The translations under genes and the position numbers were made by a program. A model generated the notes under the pieces. That model was given only the letters and a program-made list of their open reading frames with translations. It did not search any database and was not told the origin of the DNA. Below, piece after piece: positions 1 through 9,518 of a DNA stretch of 64,000 nt. The stretch spans positions 107,782-171,781 of the forward strand of contig CAIXGR010000097.1 in the NCBI GenBank assembly GCA_903919075.1, in the 5' to 3' direction. Every line of letters starts with the position of its first letter. The first letter of the stretch is position 1. This DNA comes from an uncultured Bacteroidota bacterium. Lineage in GTDB: Bacteria > Bacteroidota > Bacteroidia > Chitinophagales > LD1.

Positions 1-676
1 CATCAGGCGAAATGCGCATGTAGCCTCTCGCCGCATTTGCGCTACTATTTCCGATAACAGCGCCGATTAATGAATTTACCGGATATCCGATACCCGCCGC
101 TGTTAGCGGGAATGAGAAAAATGCATTGCTTGCGAAAACATGTACCACAAGCCAATAACCGGCTTCGTTCGCCATTCTAACGGCGGCAAGCTTTTCGCAG
201 GTGGGCGCTATTAGGGTTTGCGGCTGCTGTAAAATGTCGCCCAGCCCCCCATGCAAATTCATGTCAATAATAGAATAGGATGCTCCTGCATTTCCATCGT
301 TATTAGTTCCGCCAAGGTCATCAACAGTAAATAGGTAATACTTAGTGGCAGAGCCCGGATACGGAACTATTAACGCCGATTGGGTAGAGTTTTTATTGCC
401 TCCCAACGGAATGGTATCGCTTGGCATAATGGTATTGGTTGCATCCCATACGTGTACACCATCGGAATAAAAAAGTAATTGCCCAGTGTACTTATCGGCA
501 ATACTTGCACTACCTGCATTGGTTGACATGGCGCTGCCATTTACCGAAACCGGCGCACCACTATTAAAATCAAGTTCAACGCTATCGCCAAAACACCAAA
601 TTGTGCCTGAACGGTCCTGTGCCTGCGCAAACGAAAACAGGAATGCTGTTGTAAGAAGGGATAAAATGTATTTCAT
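1..676 (-). CDS. Secreted T9SS-type repeat/propeller protein, C-terminus cut off by the window edge
   Basis: Minus-strand frame open from the ATG at 676 to the window edge (about 225 codons). It begins with a clear signal peptide (MKYILSLLTTAFLFSFAQAQ) followed by DRSGTIWCFGDSVELDF. It aligns almost residue for residue with the N-terminal third of the protein at 2475-4808 (shared WCFGDSVELDFNSG, GGLGD(I/V)LQQPQ, PTCEK and Y(M)(R/K)ISPD segments). The two are therefore recent paralogues. By analogy it would be an exported beta-propeller-like protein with PKD modules and a T9SS sorting domain, but those lie outside the window. Function unknown; adhesion or surface display is a guess. Confidence 0.8.
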   Translation of the reverse strand, partial: MKYILSLLTTAFLFSFAQAQDRSGTIWCFGDSVELDFNSGAPVSVNGSAMSTNAGSASIADKYTGQLLFYSDGVHVWDATNTIMPSDTIPLGGNKNSTQSALIVPYPGSATKYYLFTVDDLGGTNNDGNAGASYSIIDMNLHGGLGDILQQPQTLIAPTCEKLAAVRMANEAGYWLVVHVFASNAFFSFPLTAAGIGYPVNSLIGAVIGNSSANAARGYMRISPD

Positions 677-1015
677 AATATTTATTTTTGGGGGATTTTA
701 TATTTTAATTTCACTATTTTTTATTTATAAAATATATTTGCCGGATAACAAATCCGGTAATTATGGTTTAAAGATGGTGCTTAACTTTGTTTTTAGCAAA
801 TAATTTATTTTTACATTATCTGATTTCTAAAGGGTGGGTTTTGCCCAAAACGGTATAAATCGACAAAACAGAGCCTAAGCAATGACTACTTAAACCCATG
901 GTTTATGGCTATATACAAGGGTTTCGACACATACCGTTGTTTGTATTTTGTACAGTTACCGGGACAGAACCATTTAGAATAAATTCAGTTATCGTATTTC
1001 TAACAAGATTTTTAT
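677..1015. other. AT-rich intergenic region, no gene seen
   Basis: A 339-base stretch between the divergent secreted-protein gene and the broken gene at 1016. It is AT-rich and has no convincing ORF, RNA or hairpin. A TATTTTTG string at 683-690 lies on the plus strand but has no TTTG partner at the right distance. It must hold the promoters of both flanking genes, but I could not place them. Confidence 0.5.
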
Positions 1016-2394
1016 ATGAGAAAACAAGATCAGCTAAGTGCTTTGATTGCCAGTTTAAGTAAAAGTGAAAAGCGCTATTTTAAACTTCAGGCTTCATTAC
1101 ACTCCGGTGACAAAACATTTACTCATTTATTTGATGAGCTGGCAAAAGGCAGTAATTACGAACCCGACAAGCTAAGTAAGAAACTAAAAATATCTAAACC
1201 TCTTTTAGGCCATGCTAAAAAGTATTTGGAAAAAGTAGTATTGAGCAGCTTAAGGCTGTATGAACAGGATAACAACCTGATGATATGGCTTATTCTATAA
1301 ATGAAAAGGCGCTTGAAAAAGCGCTGGCCTATGAAAACTTTATTATGGTTTATAATTTTTTAGGCCTCAAGTATCTTATTTTAATGTTTTTGAGTCGCGA
1401 TGAAGAGGCCGCAAAAGTATCGCGGCAAAAGGCACTGAGCCTTTACCGGTTAAATGAAGCCGAGCAACTTTCTGATATTAATAAGCGGTTCAATAATCTT
1501 GCTAAAGGTGGCCGGGAAACAGAGCATTTACTAAGCAAAATAAGTCAAAAGGTGATTTTTAAAACCGCTCCCGAAAAACTAAAAAGTAACACCGGGCGGA
1601 TACGGTGGCATGAAATGAAACAGAATTACTACTATTTTATAAAGCACGATTTGAAAACTGCCATACACCACAATTTATGCAAGCTTGGTATTTTCGAATC
1701 GCAACCTCAACTTGTTTATTCATGGCCGCATCCTTATTTAACTTGTATTGTTTATTTATGTAACCACTACGCCCATCTTGAAAACCGGGAAGAAGCGATA
1801 AAATTTGCTCAAAAATTGGAGTTTGAAACCGATGGACATAGAAAAGAAATACCGGTTAACCTATGCGCGCACTTTAATCTTACTGCACGCATTTCTCAAA
1901 CATATTTGCTTTGCCATCAGGGCAGTTATGCCGATGCGGTAAAAAAAGCCGAAGAAATTGACATGAGTAAGCTTGATCCCGGCTCGTTTGTTATTGCAAA
2001 ATTTCATCATGCACTTGCCCTTTTTTATACCGGGCGATATGACGAGGCCAGAAAAGCTTGCGAAGAATTACATAGCTCTGCATTAAACATACAAATACTA
2101 CTGCTGCTAAGTAACCGGATACTGTTGGTGATGATTCACCACGCTTTAAAAAATTATAGCTTGTTGCCGCATCTTACCAGTTCGGCTGCTGCTTGGGCCA
2201 AGCGTAACGAAATAAAGGCACATAGCAGCAACGAGCTTATTCATTGGTTTCAAAATTTGGCAAAGCTAAAGCCAGAAAATATGCCCGATTTATTTTTCAA
2301 ACGCTTTAACAAAGCCGTACAGAAAAACACATTTAAAGGGCACGAAGGTGACCTTGACTTAAAGAGATGGATTTCTACTAATTTACCAAAGTAA
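1016..2394 (+). pseudogene. Frameshifted tetratricopeptide-like cytosolic protein of a Bacteroidota family
   Basis: Two overlapping frames read as one broken gene. The first (1016-1300, 94 aa) begins MRKQDQLSALIASLSKSEKRYFKL, the usual start of a conserved Bacteroidota family of about 450-500 aa helical-repeat proteins. It stops in an out-of-frame tail after LRLYEQDNN. The second (1285-2394, 369 aa) resumes with EKALEKALAYENF and carries the rest: TPR-like helix pairs such as REEAIKFAQKLEF and YDEARKACEELH. From memory of the family, the roughly 25-30 residues normally found between the two parts seem missing, so this looks like a small deletion with a frameshift rather than a simple sequencing slip. 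A restart at 1285 could still make a 369-aa protein. Function not known. Confidence 0.6.
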
Positions 2395-2474
2395 GCCCCT
2401 GCCGGAAACTTAATTTTTTTTATAGCAGCCCATAATACAGCTGTAGAAATGTTTTACCTGTTGCTATTACTATA

Positions 2475-4808
2475 CTATAGCCTTACCAACTTAAGGTTGT
2501 AACTACTATTGCCATAAGTAACTTTAAGGGTGTAAACCCCATGAGCCACATCTATCATTAAAGTTGAACGCTGATTTCTTATTTCTGATTTGTATATCAA
2601 CCTTCCATTATCATCAAAAATTTCGAGGCTGCTTCCTATTAAACCTACACCAGCAGCTAACTGCCAACTGCCGTTTGTTGAAGGATTGGGGTAAACTTTT
2701 ATCCACTCATTTCCGGTTAATGCTTCTACGCCTGTTATTGTTATTAAATTTGACGATGATGTTTCATAGCATCCGTTTGTATCGCTTACTTGTACTGAAT
2801 AATTACCTGTTTCAGTAGCAACGTATGTGCTTGACGTGGCCCCTTGGATAGGTGTTCCGTTTAATATCCATTGGTATGTAACACCATTATGCGAAATCAA
2901 AGTATCGCCATTGGCACCAAATTGCACTTGTTGTGCAGCATAAGTAGTTATAGAAACATGATTCGACTCGGCAGTACAACCTCCGGGTTCAGTTACGGTA
3001 ACATAATAATTGCCTCCATTCTTTGCATATATACATGATGCTGTATCAGCATTTACGTTCCACAAATAGGCCTGGTTTCCACTAGGGGCACAAATTTGCG
3101 CGCTATCGCCCGAGCAGATGGTATTTCCGCTTGAGGTTAAAACAATAGGGGTTCCAGTGTGCACCGAAACTTTTATTGAATCATTAGCAATACAACCAAA
3201 AGCATCGGTACCTTGAACATGGTACTCGGTTGTAGAATCGGGGCTTGCAAATGGATTGCGACAAGTAAAACAACTAAGCCCTATTTGCGGCGACCATAAA
3301 TATTGAAGTGTATCGGGGGCAGTTAAAGGTATTTGCACACTGTCGTTATCACAAAAAGCAACATTGGCGCCTACTACAATTACCGGAGGAGAATTATGAA
3401 CACTTATATTCTTTGCAATAGTAAACGAGTCGGCACCGGTGTTAATTTTTAATGTTACATGGTAAGTGCCCGATGTAGAAAAATTGTGCGTAGGAGATGC
3501 TGCGGTTGATGTATTTGAAACGCCACTTGCTGTATCACCAAAACTCCAAAGGTACGTAGGCGAGTTGCTTAAAGTAGTATCTAAGAACACAATTGATGTG
3601 TCGCCAGAGCAATTGGCATAGGTTAGTGTATCGTTAACCGGTGTGTTTATGTTTTCTATAAAATCAGGCAAGCCTAATTCTTCAGTACCATAGCTTATTT
3701 GTACAGCGGCTATTGTAAAATTACAGCCTACGCCATAAACGTTAGGACTATCAATCCGGTCAAGGTAACCGGTTCCGTCATCAATCACATATACTTTTAA
3801 GTCTGGGGCTAATTGTAATGCAAACGGGGCTGTAGCAACGCCAACAACATTTCTTGATGCCAGAACGGCAGCCGAGTTGCCTGCTGCAAGATTATATTGA
3901 TATACTGAAGAATCTCCTTCGGCGGTTACATATAAAAGTTTGCTATTGGGGGAAAAACTTAAGCCGTAAGGGCCTGAGTAAGTGAAACTTGACAGGCTAT
4001 AAGTAGACAGTGTGTTATCAGAAAGCACATTGCCGGTAATTAAACCGGTAACATTATTAAAATTAAAAACCTGAACTGTATGGTAATAATAATCATGAGC
4101 CACCGCTATTTTTGAACCATCAGGCGAAATTTTCATATATCCGATAGCCTCAGCTCCGTTCAAACCCTGATCTTGAATTGTAATACCTAAATTTGAAGTT
4201 ACCGCTGCCCCAATGCCCGATGCTGTTATAGCATATGAAAAAAACTTTTTCGAATTATATTGGTGTGTTACTAACCAATAGCCTGCATTGTTAGGCATTT
4301 TGGTAGCACATATTTTTTCGCAGGTTGGTGTGGTTAATATCTGTGGTTGCTGCAAAACATCGCCAAGCCCTCCGTTCAAACTCATATCAATAATGCTATA
4401 CGACACGCCACCGGTGCCGCTGAAAAAAAAATCAACCCCACCTTGAAAATCAACTGTAAAAATATAATACTGAGTTGTTGAACCAGGCACAGGAACAATT
4501 AACGCTGATTGGGTAGCTGCATAAAAACCACCGCCAAGCGATTGAGTATTGCTTGGCATAATATTGTTAGTAGAATCCCATACGCTTATTCCATCGGTGT
4601 AAAAAAGTAATGCGCCGGTGGTTTTATCGGCCACACTTGAACAGCCTTCGAACGCAGACATTGCGCTACCGCTTACCGAAACTGGTGAGCCACTGTTAAA
4701 GTCAAGCTCAACACTATCGCCAAAACACCAAACGTTTCTTGAACGGTCTTGTGCATTAACATTAACAAACATTGCCACAGCGGCCAGAATGGATAAAAAG
4801 TATTTCAT
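2475..4808 (-). CDS. Secreted PKD-domain protein with T9SS C-terminal sorting domain
   Basis: 777 aa. An N-terminal signal peptide (ends ...NVNAQ) is followed by a WD/YVTN-like beta-propeller region of about 350 residues (repeats such as YMKISPDGSKIAVAHD and GLSFSPNSKLLYVTAEGDSSVYQY). Then come a PKD domain near residues 390-470 (LWSFGDTASG ... HNFSTSGTYHVTL) and further Ig-like modules with paired cysteines. A type A T9SS sorting domain closes it (VYPNPSTNGSWQL ... GVYTLKVTY). It would be exported by Sec, crossed through the T9SS and anchored or released at the cell surface. The partial gene at the left window edge is its paralogue. No catalytic motif seen, so adhesin or matrix protein is inferred. 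Confidence 0.85.
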   Translation of the reverse strand: MKYFLSILAAVAMFVNVNAQDRSRNVWCFGDSVELDFNSGSPVSVSGSAMSAFEGCSSVADKTTGALLFYTDGISVWDSTNNIMPSNTQSLGGGFYAATQSALIVPVPGSTTQYYIFTVDFQGGVDFFFSGTGGVSYSIIDMSLNGGLGDVLQQPQILTTPTCEKICATKMPNNAGYWLVTHQYNSKKFFSYAITASGIGAAVTSNLGITIQDQGLNGAEAIGYMKISPDGSKIAVAHDYYYHTVQVFNFNNVTGLITGNVLSDNTLSTYSLSSFTYSGPYGLSFSPNSKLLYVTAEGDSSVYQYNLAAGNSAAVLASRNVVGVATAPFALQLAPDLKVYVIDDGTGYLDRIDSPNVYGVGCNFTIAAVQISYGTEELGLPDFIENINTPVNDTLTYANCSGDTSIVFLDTTLSNSPTYLWSFGDTASGVSNTSTAASPTHNFSTSGTYHVTLKINTGADSFTIAKNISVHNSPPVIVVGANVAFCDNDSVQIPLTAPDTLQYLWSPQIGLSCFTCRNPFASPDSTTEYHVQGTDAFGCIANDSIKVSVHTGTPIVLTSSGNTICSGDSAQICAPSGNQAYLWNVNADTASCIYAKNGGNYYVTVTEPGGCTAESNHVSITTYAAQQVQFGANGDTLISHNGVTYQWILNGTPIQGATSSTYVATETGNYSVQVSDTNGCYETSSSNLITITGVEALTGNEWIKVYPNPSTNGSWQLAAGVGLIGSSLEIFDDNGRLIYKSEIRNQRSTLMIDVAHGVYTLKVTYGNSSYNLKLVRL

Positions 4809-4830
4809 TATTGTGTGTTTTATTGGGGCG

Positions 4831-4838
4831 CAAAAATA
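4831..4838 (-). promoter_or_regulatory. Candidate Bacteroidota -7 promoter box (TATTTTTG) for the secreted PKD protein
   Basis: Read on the minus strand this is TATTTTTG, an exact match to the Bacteroidota -7 consensus TAnnTTTG, 22 bases upstream of the start codon at 4808. No good TTTG box is present at the usual 17-23 base spacing. Confidence 0.4.
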
Positions 4839-5029
4839 TAATTTTTAACAACTCCCCGCTAATATTATATATATGAAGAGAATATAAATTGTTAGAGGAA
4901 GTTTAGTAATAGCCTCTATTTTTGACTTAAGAACCACTTAATCAGACTATTTAGAGTGTATATTTTACACTTTGGTTGCTTGCGCCTTTGCTTTTTTGCC
5001 TACCAAAGGTTGGTATAGTTTCACTTCAA

Positions 5030-6127
5030 TTAAGGGCAAAAGGGTGTTTTTACAACGGTAGCTTTAATAAGTTGGTTTCTTACTTCTACAAAAATTTCGG
5101 AGTCAACAGCTGCGTAATCAACCCGTACGTAGCCAAGGCCTATGGCTTTATTTAATGAAGGTGATTGGGTGCCTGAAGTTACTTCGCCAATTTCGTTACC
5201 GGCGGCATCTTTTATTTTAAAGTGCTGGCGCGCTATTTTTCCTTTCTCAGGAATTTCGAAACCAACTAGTTTTTTCTTTGGCCCGTTATCTTTAATCGCT
5301 TTGTGGTATTCGGAATTTACAAATGGTTTGGTGAATTTGGTAATCCAGCCTAAGCCCGCTTCAATAGGCGATGTGGAATCATCAATATCATTACCGTATA
5401 GGCAAAATGCTTTTTCAAGGCGAAGAGTATCGCGGCTACCTAAGCCGCAGGGTACAATGCCAAATTCTTTACCGGCTTCAAAAACAGCATCCCAAAGTTT
5501 TTTAGCGTTTTCGTTGCTTACATAAAGTTCAAACCCTCCGGAACCGGTATACCCGGTGTTAGAAATAATTACATTATCAATTCCGCCTATGGCGCCGGTA
5601 GTAAAAGCATAATAAGGAATAGTGCTCAAGTCGACCTTCGTAATTTTTTGAAGCGCTTTAATAGCATTCGGGCCTTGCACGGCAAGCAGGCTTAACTCGT
5701 CGCTTACATTTGTCATTTCTACACCAAAAGTATTGTGTTGCTTTACCCAGTTCCAGTCTTTTTCAATGTTCGATGCATTAACTACTAATAGATATTCATC
5801 GGCTTTAACCCGGTAAACAAGTAAATCATCTACGATGCCGCCTTTATCATTAGGCAAACATGAATACTGTACTTTACCATCGGTTAATTTGCTGGCATCG
5901 TTAGTGGTAACCCACTGTATCAAATCAAGCGCCTTGGGGCCTTTTAATCTAAACTCGCCCATGTGGCTTACATCAAATACACCAACGCTGTTGCGCACGG
6001 CCTTATGCTCATCGGTAATTGTTGAATAAACTATGGGCATGTTATAACCCGCAAACTCTGCCATTTTTGCGCCAAGTGCAATATGTACTGATGTAAGTGC
6101 TGTTTGTTTCATTGCTAAAGTGTTCAT
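5030..6127 (-). CDS. gcvT: Aminomethyltransferase, glycine cleavage system T protein
   Basis: 365 aa, close to the 364 aa of the E. coli enzyme. It transfers the methylene group from aminomethyl-lipoyl H protein to tetrahydrofolate, releasing ammonia, as part of cytoplasmic glycine cleavage. Seen: the N-terminal motif [27 protein letters not shown], the nucleotide/folate-binding stretch [20 protein letters not shown], the [12 protein letters not shown] motif, [15 protein letters not shown], and the C-terminal domain with [21 protein letters not shown]. It stands alone; genes for P, H and L proteins are not in the window. A near-consensus -7 box (TACATTCG on the minus strand, 6153-6160) lies about 26 bases upstream. 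Confidence 0.95.
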   Translation of the reverse strand: MNTLAMKQTALTSVHIALGAKMAEFAGYNMPIVYSTITDEHKAVRNSVGVFDVSHMGEFRLKGPKALDLIQWVTTNDASKLTDGKVQYSCLPNDKGGIVDDLLVYRVKADEYLLVVNASNIEKDWNWVKQHNTFGVEMTNVSDELSLLAVQGPNAIKALQKITKVDLSTIPYYAFTTGAIGGIDNVIISNTGYTGSGGFELYVSNENAKKLWDAVFEAGKEFGIVPCGLGSRDTLRLEKAFCLYGNDIDDSTSPIEAGLGWITKFTKPFVNSEYHKAIKDNGPKKKLVGFEIPEKGKIARQHFKIKDAAGNEIGEVTSGTQSPSLNKAIGLGYVRVDYAAVDSEIFVEVRNQLIKATVVKTPFCP

Positions 6128-6255
6128 TTGAATGATGTATTATTTCGAGGTGCGAATGTAATAAAGTAGCAGATAGTATTTAGTAGTTAGTAGCTGGTAT
6201 TAAGACCAATTAGCTTATCATACTGTTATAGCAGGGAGACCACGCGGAAGAGATA

Positions 6256-6996
6256 TTACAACCTGATTAATTTTTTTGTAAATGTATTTGCCCCGGAAGC
6301 AATGCGCAACAAATAAACCCCACCTGCAAACCGGGCAGGAATTTCTGAATGTGTGCCTTTTATTTGCGATTTATAAACTACCCTGCCATCATCATTAAGT
6401 ATTTCTACTTGTGCACCAATTAAATCGTTGCCAACTGCTAATTGCCAACTACCAACAGACACTGGATTAGGATAGATGGAAATTTTTTCGTCTTCATTTA
6501 TGTTCTTAATACCGGTAAAACAAGTAAAATGAATCACAAAGCGGTTCCAGTCTTCACTACTATCGGCAGAAAAAGTATAATTGCCGCTTCTTGCGTTATG
6601 CCATAAATTATTAGCCTGAGAGTCTTGCACAAATATACAAATGGAGGAGTCAAAATTTTGAATAACAAAAGACATTACAAATTCGCTGTTCCCCCCGGGC
6701 CTTAAAGCCATAGGAACAGCAGGCACAGTAGCAACCGAATTCATGATATTAATTGACATCAATTGCCCGCTGTTGATGGTATATAAGGCAGGGCGATTGG
6801 GCAGGCCGATGTATTTATTTGCATCATATTGCGAATTAACGGTATCTGTAGAATTTGGATTAAAGCCAACTACGGTTTGGTCCTGCAAGCCATCGCTGGT
6901 ACGAGTAACATAAATAGTAAGGCTACCCGTAAACTGCGCCTTGATATTTAGTGCTATTAAACTAAATAAAAAAAATAGTGTAACTAATTTCTTCAT
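6256..6996 (-). CDS. Small secreted protein with T9SS sorting domain
   Basis: 246 aa with a signal peptide (MKKLVTLFFLFSLIALNIKAQ), a central beta-rich domain of about 140 residues that I do not recognise, and a T9SS type A sorting domain (IYPNPVSVGSWQLAVG ... GGVYLLRIASG). Its sorting domain is strikingly like that of the PKD protein at 2475-4808: GSWQLA(A/V)G, LIG, EI(F/L)(D/N)DDGR and VYKS/IYKS recur at the same spacing. This suggests the CTD-coding segment was duplicated between the two loci. Cargo function unknown. Confidence 0.75.
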   Translation of the reverse strand: MKKLVTLFFLFSLIALNIKAQFTGSLTIYVTRTSDGLQDQTVVGFNPNSTDTVNSQYDANKYIGLPNRPALYTINSGQLMSINIMNSVATVPAVPMALRPGGNSEFVMSFVIQNFDSSICIFVQDSQANNLWHNARSGNYTFSADSSEDWNRFVIHFTCFTGIKNINEDEKISIYPNPVSVGSWQLAVGNDLIGAQVEILNDDGRVVYKSQIKGTHSEIPARFAGGVYLLRIASGANTFTKKLIRL

Positions 6997-7163
6997 CCTT
7001 CTTGTAAATCAGAAAAGCATAAACCTAAATCTCTATATAAAACTAATAAACTAACACAACTTTGCACATTACAGCATCAGCAATAAGGTTTAATGTTAAA
7101 AAAATATAGATATCTTTTTGGTCCCAATTCCAGTGCCTCACCCCGTCTCGCTCTCGCTCGCCA

Positions 7164-7189
7164 CCCCTCTCCACAAAAGTGGAGAAGGG
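7164..7189. repeat. Intergenic hairpin of the GGAG/CTCC repeat family
   Basis: CTCCAC (7169-7174) and GTGGAG (7179-7184) pair around an AAAA loop, with CCCT/AGGG extending the stem. A C-rich, CTCTCGCTCG-containing stretch precedes it, resembling the elements at 8271-8330 and 9611-9667. It may also act as a transcription stop, but no T-run follows. Confidence 0.45.
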
Positions 7190-7295
7190 AATACAACATG
7201 ATTCGCTCAACCAAACAAAGACCTGTTTTCAAATTTATTAAACTGACCTGCTATTTGTCTTTATACTAAATACTAAAACTCTATATCTTCACTTT

Positions 7296-8231
7296 ATGAA
7301 ATTTAAAGAACCTGTAGCGGTAAAACAGATTGCAGCGTGGACAAACTGTGAAATTATTGGGGATGGAAATGCATTTGTAAAAGGCCTGAACGAAATACAT
7401 AATGTAGAAGCGGGCGATATAACTTTTGTTGACCATGAGAAGTATTACGAATTTACTTTAGCCTCAAATGCTTCTTTTATTATTATTAATAAAAAGATGG
7501 AAGCGCCTGTAGGGAAAACTTTATTGTACAGCGAAAATCCGTTTGTTGCTTATAATTTATTGGCGCAAAAATTTCATCCGGAATTAAGGCCCAAGAAAAG
7601 TATTAGTGAAACAGCTACTATTGGAGAAGGGACCTATATTTATCCGAACACATTTATTGGCGAGCAAGTTAAGATTGGGAAGAATTGTGTTATTCACCCG
7701 AATGTAACCCTTTATAACTATTGCGAAATTGGCGATGGCGTAATTATACACGCCAACACAACTATTGGTTCGGATGCTTTTTATTATAAGAAGCATGCTA
7801 CGCATTTTGACAAAATGCACACAGCCGGTAAAGTAATTATTGCCGACAACGTTGAAATTGGTGCCGGTTGCACTATTGATGCGGGTGTTTCATCAGATAC
7901 ATTTATTGGCAAGGGAACAAAGCTTGATGACCAGGTGCATATTGGGCACGATGTAAAAATAGGTGAGCACTGTATTATAGCCGGGCAAGTAGGTATAGCC
8001 GGTAATACTACAGTAGGCAACTGGGTAACGCTTTACGGAAAAGCAGCCATCAACAAGAATATTAGCATAGGCGACCGGGCTGTGGTTTTGGCTACCAGTG
8101 CTGTAGCAAAATCGTTAGAAGCGGGCAAAACATACTTGGGCTATCCGGCAGTTGAGGCCAGGGTTTTTGCAAGGCAATCGGCCATTATAAAAATGCTGCC
8201 GGAGATTTGGGAGAAGTTAAAAAAGTTGTAA
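7296..8231 (+). CDS. lpxD: UDP-3-O-acylglucosamine N-acyltransferase (lipid A biosynthesis)
   Basis: 311 aa. LpxD adds the second 3-hydroxyacyl chain, from acyl-ACP, to the 2-amino group of UDP-3-O-acylglucosamine in the third step of lipid A synthesis in the cytoplasm. Seen: an N-terminal uridine-binding domain of about 100 residues (GDITFVDHEKYYEF, SENPFVAYNLLAQKF), then a left-handed parallel beta-helix of hexapeptide repeats (IGEGTYIYPNTFIGEQVKIG and later). The catalytic-His region is VHIGHDVKIGEHCIIAGQVG, followed by a helical C-terminal tail. It is about 30 residues shorter than the E. coli enzyme. A stem (TCTCCGC/GCGGAGA, 8242-8259) just past the stop may terminate it. Confidence 0.88.
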   Translation: MKFKEPVAVKQIAAWTNCEIIGDGNAFVKGLNEIHNVEAGDITFVDHEKYYEFTLASNASFIIINKKMEAPVGKTLLYSENPFVAYNLLAQKFHPELRPKKSISETATIGEGTYIYPNTFIGEQVKIGKNCVIHPNVTLYNYCEIGDGVIIHANTTIGSDAFYYKKHATHFDKMHTAGKVIIADNVEIGAGCTIDAGVSSDTFIGKGTKLDDQVHIGHDVKIGEHCIIAGQVGIAGNTTVGNWVTLYGKAAINKNISIGDRAVVLATSAVAKSLEAGKTYLGYPAVEARVFARQSAIIKMLPEIWEKLKKL

Positions 8232-8241
8232 CCCCCTTCTG

Positions 8242-8259
8242 TCTCCGCCTCTGCGGAGA
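8242..8259 (+). terminator. Hairpin downstream of lpxD
   Basis: Perfect 7-bp stem TCTCCGC/GCGGAGA with a CTCT loop, starting 11 bases after the lpxD stop. No U-tract follows, so termination is only plausible; it may instead belong to the local repeat family. Confidence 0.35.
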
Positions 8260-8270
8260 AACAAAAGCCA

Positions 8271-8330
8271 AACAGCCACCTTCTCCTGCGCCCCCACAGG
8301 CTCTCGCACTCCTCCTCCAAAGGAGGACAA
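8271..8330. repeat. Dispersed intergenic repeat, copy A
   Basis: 60 bases from AACAGCCACC to GGAGGACAA. It matches 9611-9667 along its whole length at roughly three bases in four: shared AACAGCC, TCCTGC, CCCC, CGCACTCC, a CCTCC...GGAGG hairpin and GGACAA. The hairpin here is TCCTCC/GGAGGA at 8313-8318 and 8322-8327. The GC-rich composition stands out against the AT-rich spacers. Confidence 0.55.
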
Positions 8331-8438
8331 AGGGCAATATATAAGACGAATTAGATAATATTTTTAAAAATGCATCCCCTTTAAAGAATAACACAATTTT
8401 CAGTCTTATCTTCCGTCTGTAATTTAAAACACAGAAAA

Positions 8439-8891
8439 ATGATTCCCTTAGATATTTCGGGCGCAAGCCTATTCAGCAACTCTTCGCAGTTTTTACACGT
8501 TGTTGGCATAGCGCTAAAGTTAATTGCGGGCAGTTTTGGCATTCTTTTGTTTACCGGTGTTTCAATAATTGCCGCTGTTGTATATTCTGTTTATAAAGCA
8601 GCGCAAAGCTCTTCGGCAATTTTGGGGCTGCGGTTGCTGCTGCGTACTGTTGCTTATCTTACCGGTGTGTTTTTCGCCTTGTTCTTTATTATGGTGGCCG
8701 CTATATTTTTCAGTATTTCGTTTTTAAAACTACTTTTAGTTGCTGCGCTTATTGTTTTTATAACTTCTTTTTTAGTGCAGGAGTTTATTTTGTTTTTCCT
8801 TTTCAAGCGCTTTGGCAAATACTTTTTTTACATTACTTCGCTACGCCAAATACATAAAACAGTTTTTAATGAGCACGAAGAAAAAAATTAA
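8439..8891 (+). CDS. Small integral membrane protein of unknown function
   Basis: 150 aa with three to four strongly hydrophobic segments: about residues 22-48, 68-90, 93-112 and 112-125 (for example LIAGSFGILLFTGVSIIAAVVY, and KLLLVAALIVFITSFLV). A short basic/acidic C-terminal tail ends EHEEKN. No signal peptide or conserved catalytic motif. The C-terminal 23 bases overlap the start of the glycosylase gene, so the two are probably co-transcribed, though no functional link is evident. Not recognised. Confidence 0.65.
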   Translation: MIPLDISGASLFSNSSQFLHVVGIALKLIAGSFGILLFTGVSIIAAVVYSVYKAAQSSSAILGLRLLLRTVAYLTGVFFALFFIMVAAIFFSISFLKLLLVAALIVFITSFLVQEFILFFLFKRFGKYFFYITSLRQIHKTVFNEHEEKN

Positions 8892-9504
8892 AGCACCGGT
8901 TAAAAAAAAACCACCCGTTAAAAAAAAATATGCCGGCCCAAACGATGGCAAAACCCGCTGCGCCTGGTGCCTGGGCGACCCTATTTATGTAAGCTACCAT
9001 GATAATGAATGGGGACAAGCTGTGCATGATGATAAATTATTATTCGAATTTTTGGTGCTCGAAAGCTTTCAGGCGGGTTTAAGTTGGCTTACTATTTTGC
9101 GCAAGCGCGAAAACTTTAGAAAAGCATTTGCCAACTTTGATGTAAAAAAAGTAGCCAAGTTTGACAAGAAGAAGTTTGACGAATTAATGCAAGATGCGGG
9201 TATAGTTCGCAACCGGTTAAAAATTGAAGCCGCTATTAATAATGCTGCACGGTTTATGGAAATACAGAACGAGTTTGGCAGCTTTGATAAATATGTGTGG
9301 AGTTTTGTTGGTGGCAGGCCTTTGGTAAACCGCTTAAAAAGCATGAGTGAAATAAAAGCCAAAACCGACATTAGCGATGCTATGAGCAAAGACATGGGCA
9401 GCCGGGGTTTTAAGTTTCGTGGCTCAACTATTTGTTATGCATTTATGCAGGCTGTAGGCATGGTTAATGACCATATTGATGGGTGTTGGAAGAAGAAAGG
9501 ATAG
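8869..9504 (+). CDS. tag: DNA-3-methyladenine glycosylase I
   Basis: 211 aa from the ATG at 8869. I prefer this start to an upstream one at 8812, which would lie deep in the preceding gene; the family core starts only at RCAWCLGDPIYVSYHDNEWG. Tag removes 3-methyladenine from alkylated DNA as the first step of base excision repair. Seen: the zinc-binding Cys motif CAWC, YHDNEWG, LLFEFLVLESFQAGLSWLTIL, and the C-terminal zinc ligands in GMVNDHIDGCW. The N-terminal extension (KKKIKAPVKKKPPVKKKY) is a lysine/proline-rich tail that probably helps non-specific DNA binding. Confidence 0.92.
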   Translation: MSTKKKIKAPVKKKPPVKKKYAGPNDGKTRCAWCLGDPIYVSYHDNEWGQAVHDDKLLFEFLVLESFQAGLSWLTILRKRENFRKAFANFDVKKVAKFDKKKFDELMQDAGIVRNRLKIEAAINNAARFMEIQNEFGSFDKYVWSFVGGRPLVNRLKSMSEIKAKTDISDAMSKDMGSRGFKFRGSTICYAFMQAVGMVNDHIDGCWKKKG

Positions 9505-9518
9505 AAATACCCATACGC

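Noticed and set aside
683..690. TATTTTTG on the plus strand as a promoter
   Set aside because: No TTTG at the right spacing, and it lies just upstream of a minus-strand start, over 300 bases from the nearest plus-strand gene.
8812..8868. Upstream start for the tag gene
   Set aside because: It would lie inside the preceding membrane-protein gene and adds residues with no family resemblance; the ATG at 8869 is preferred.
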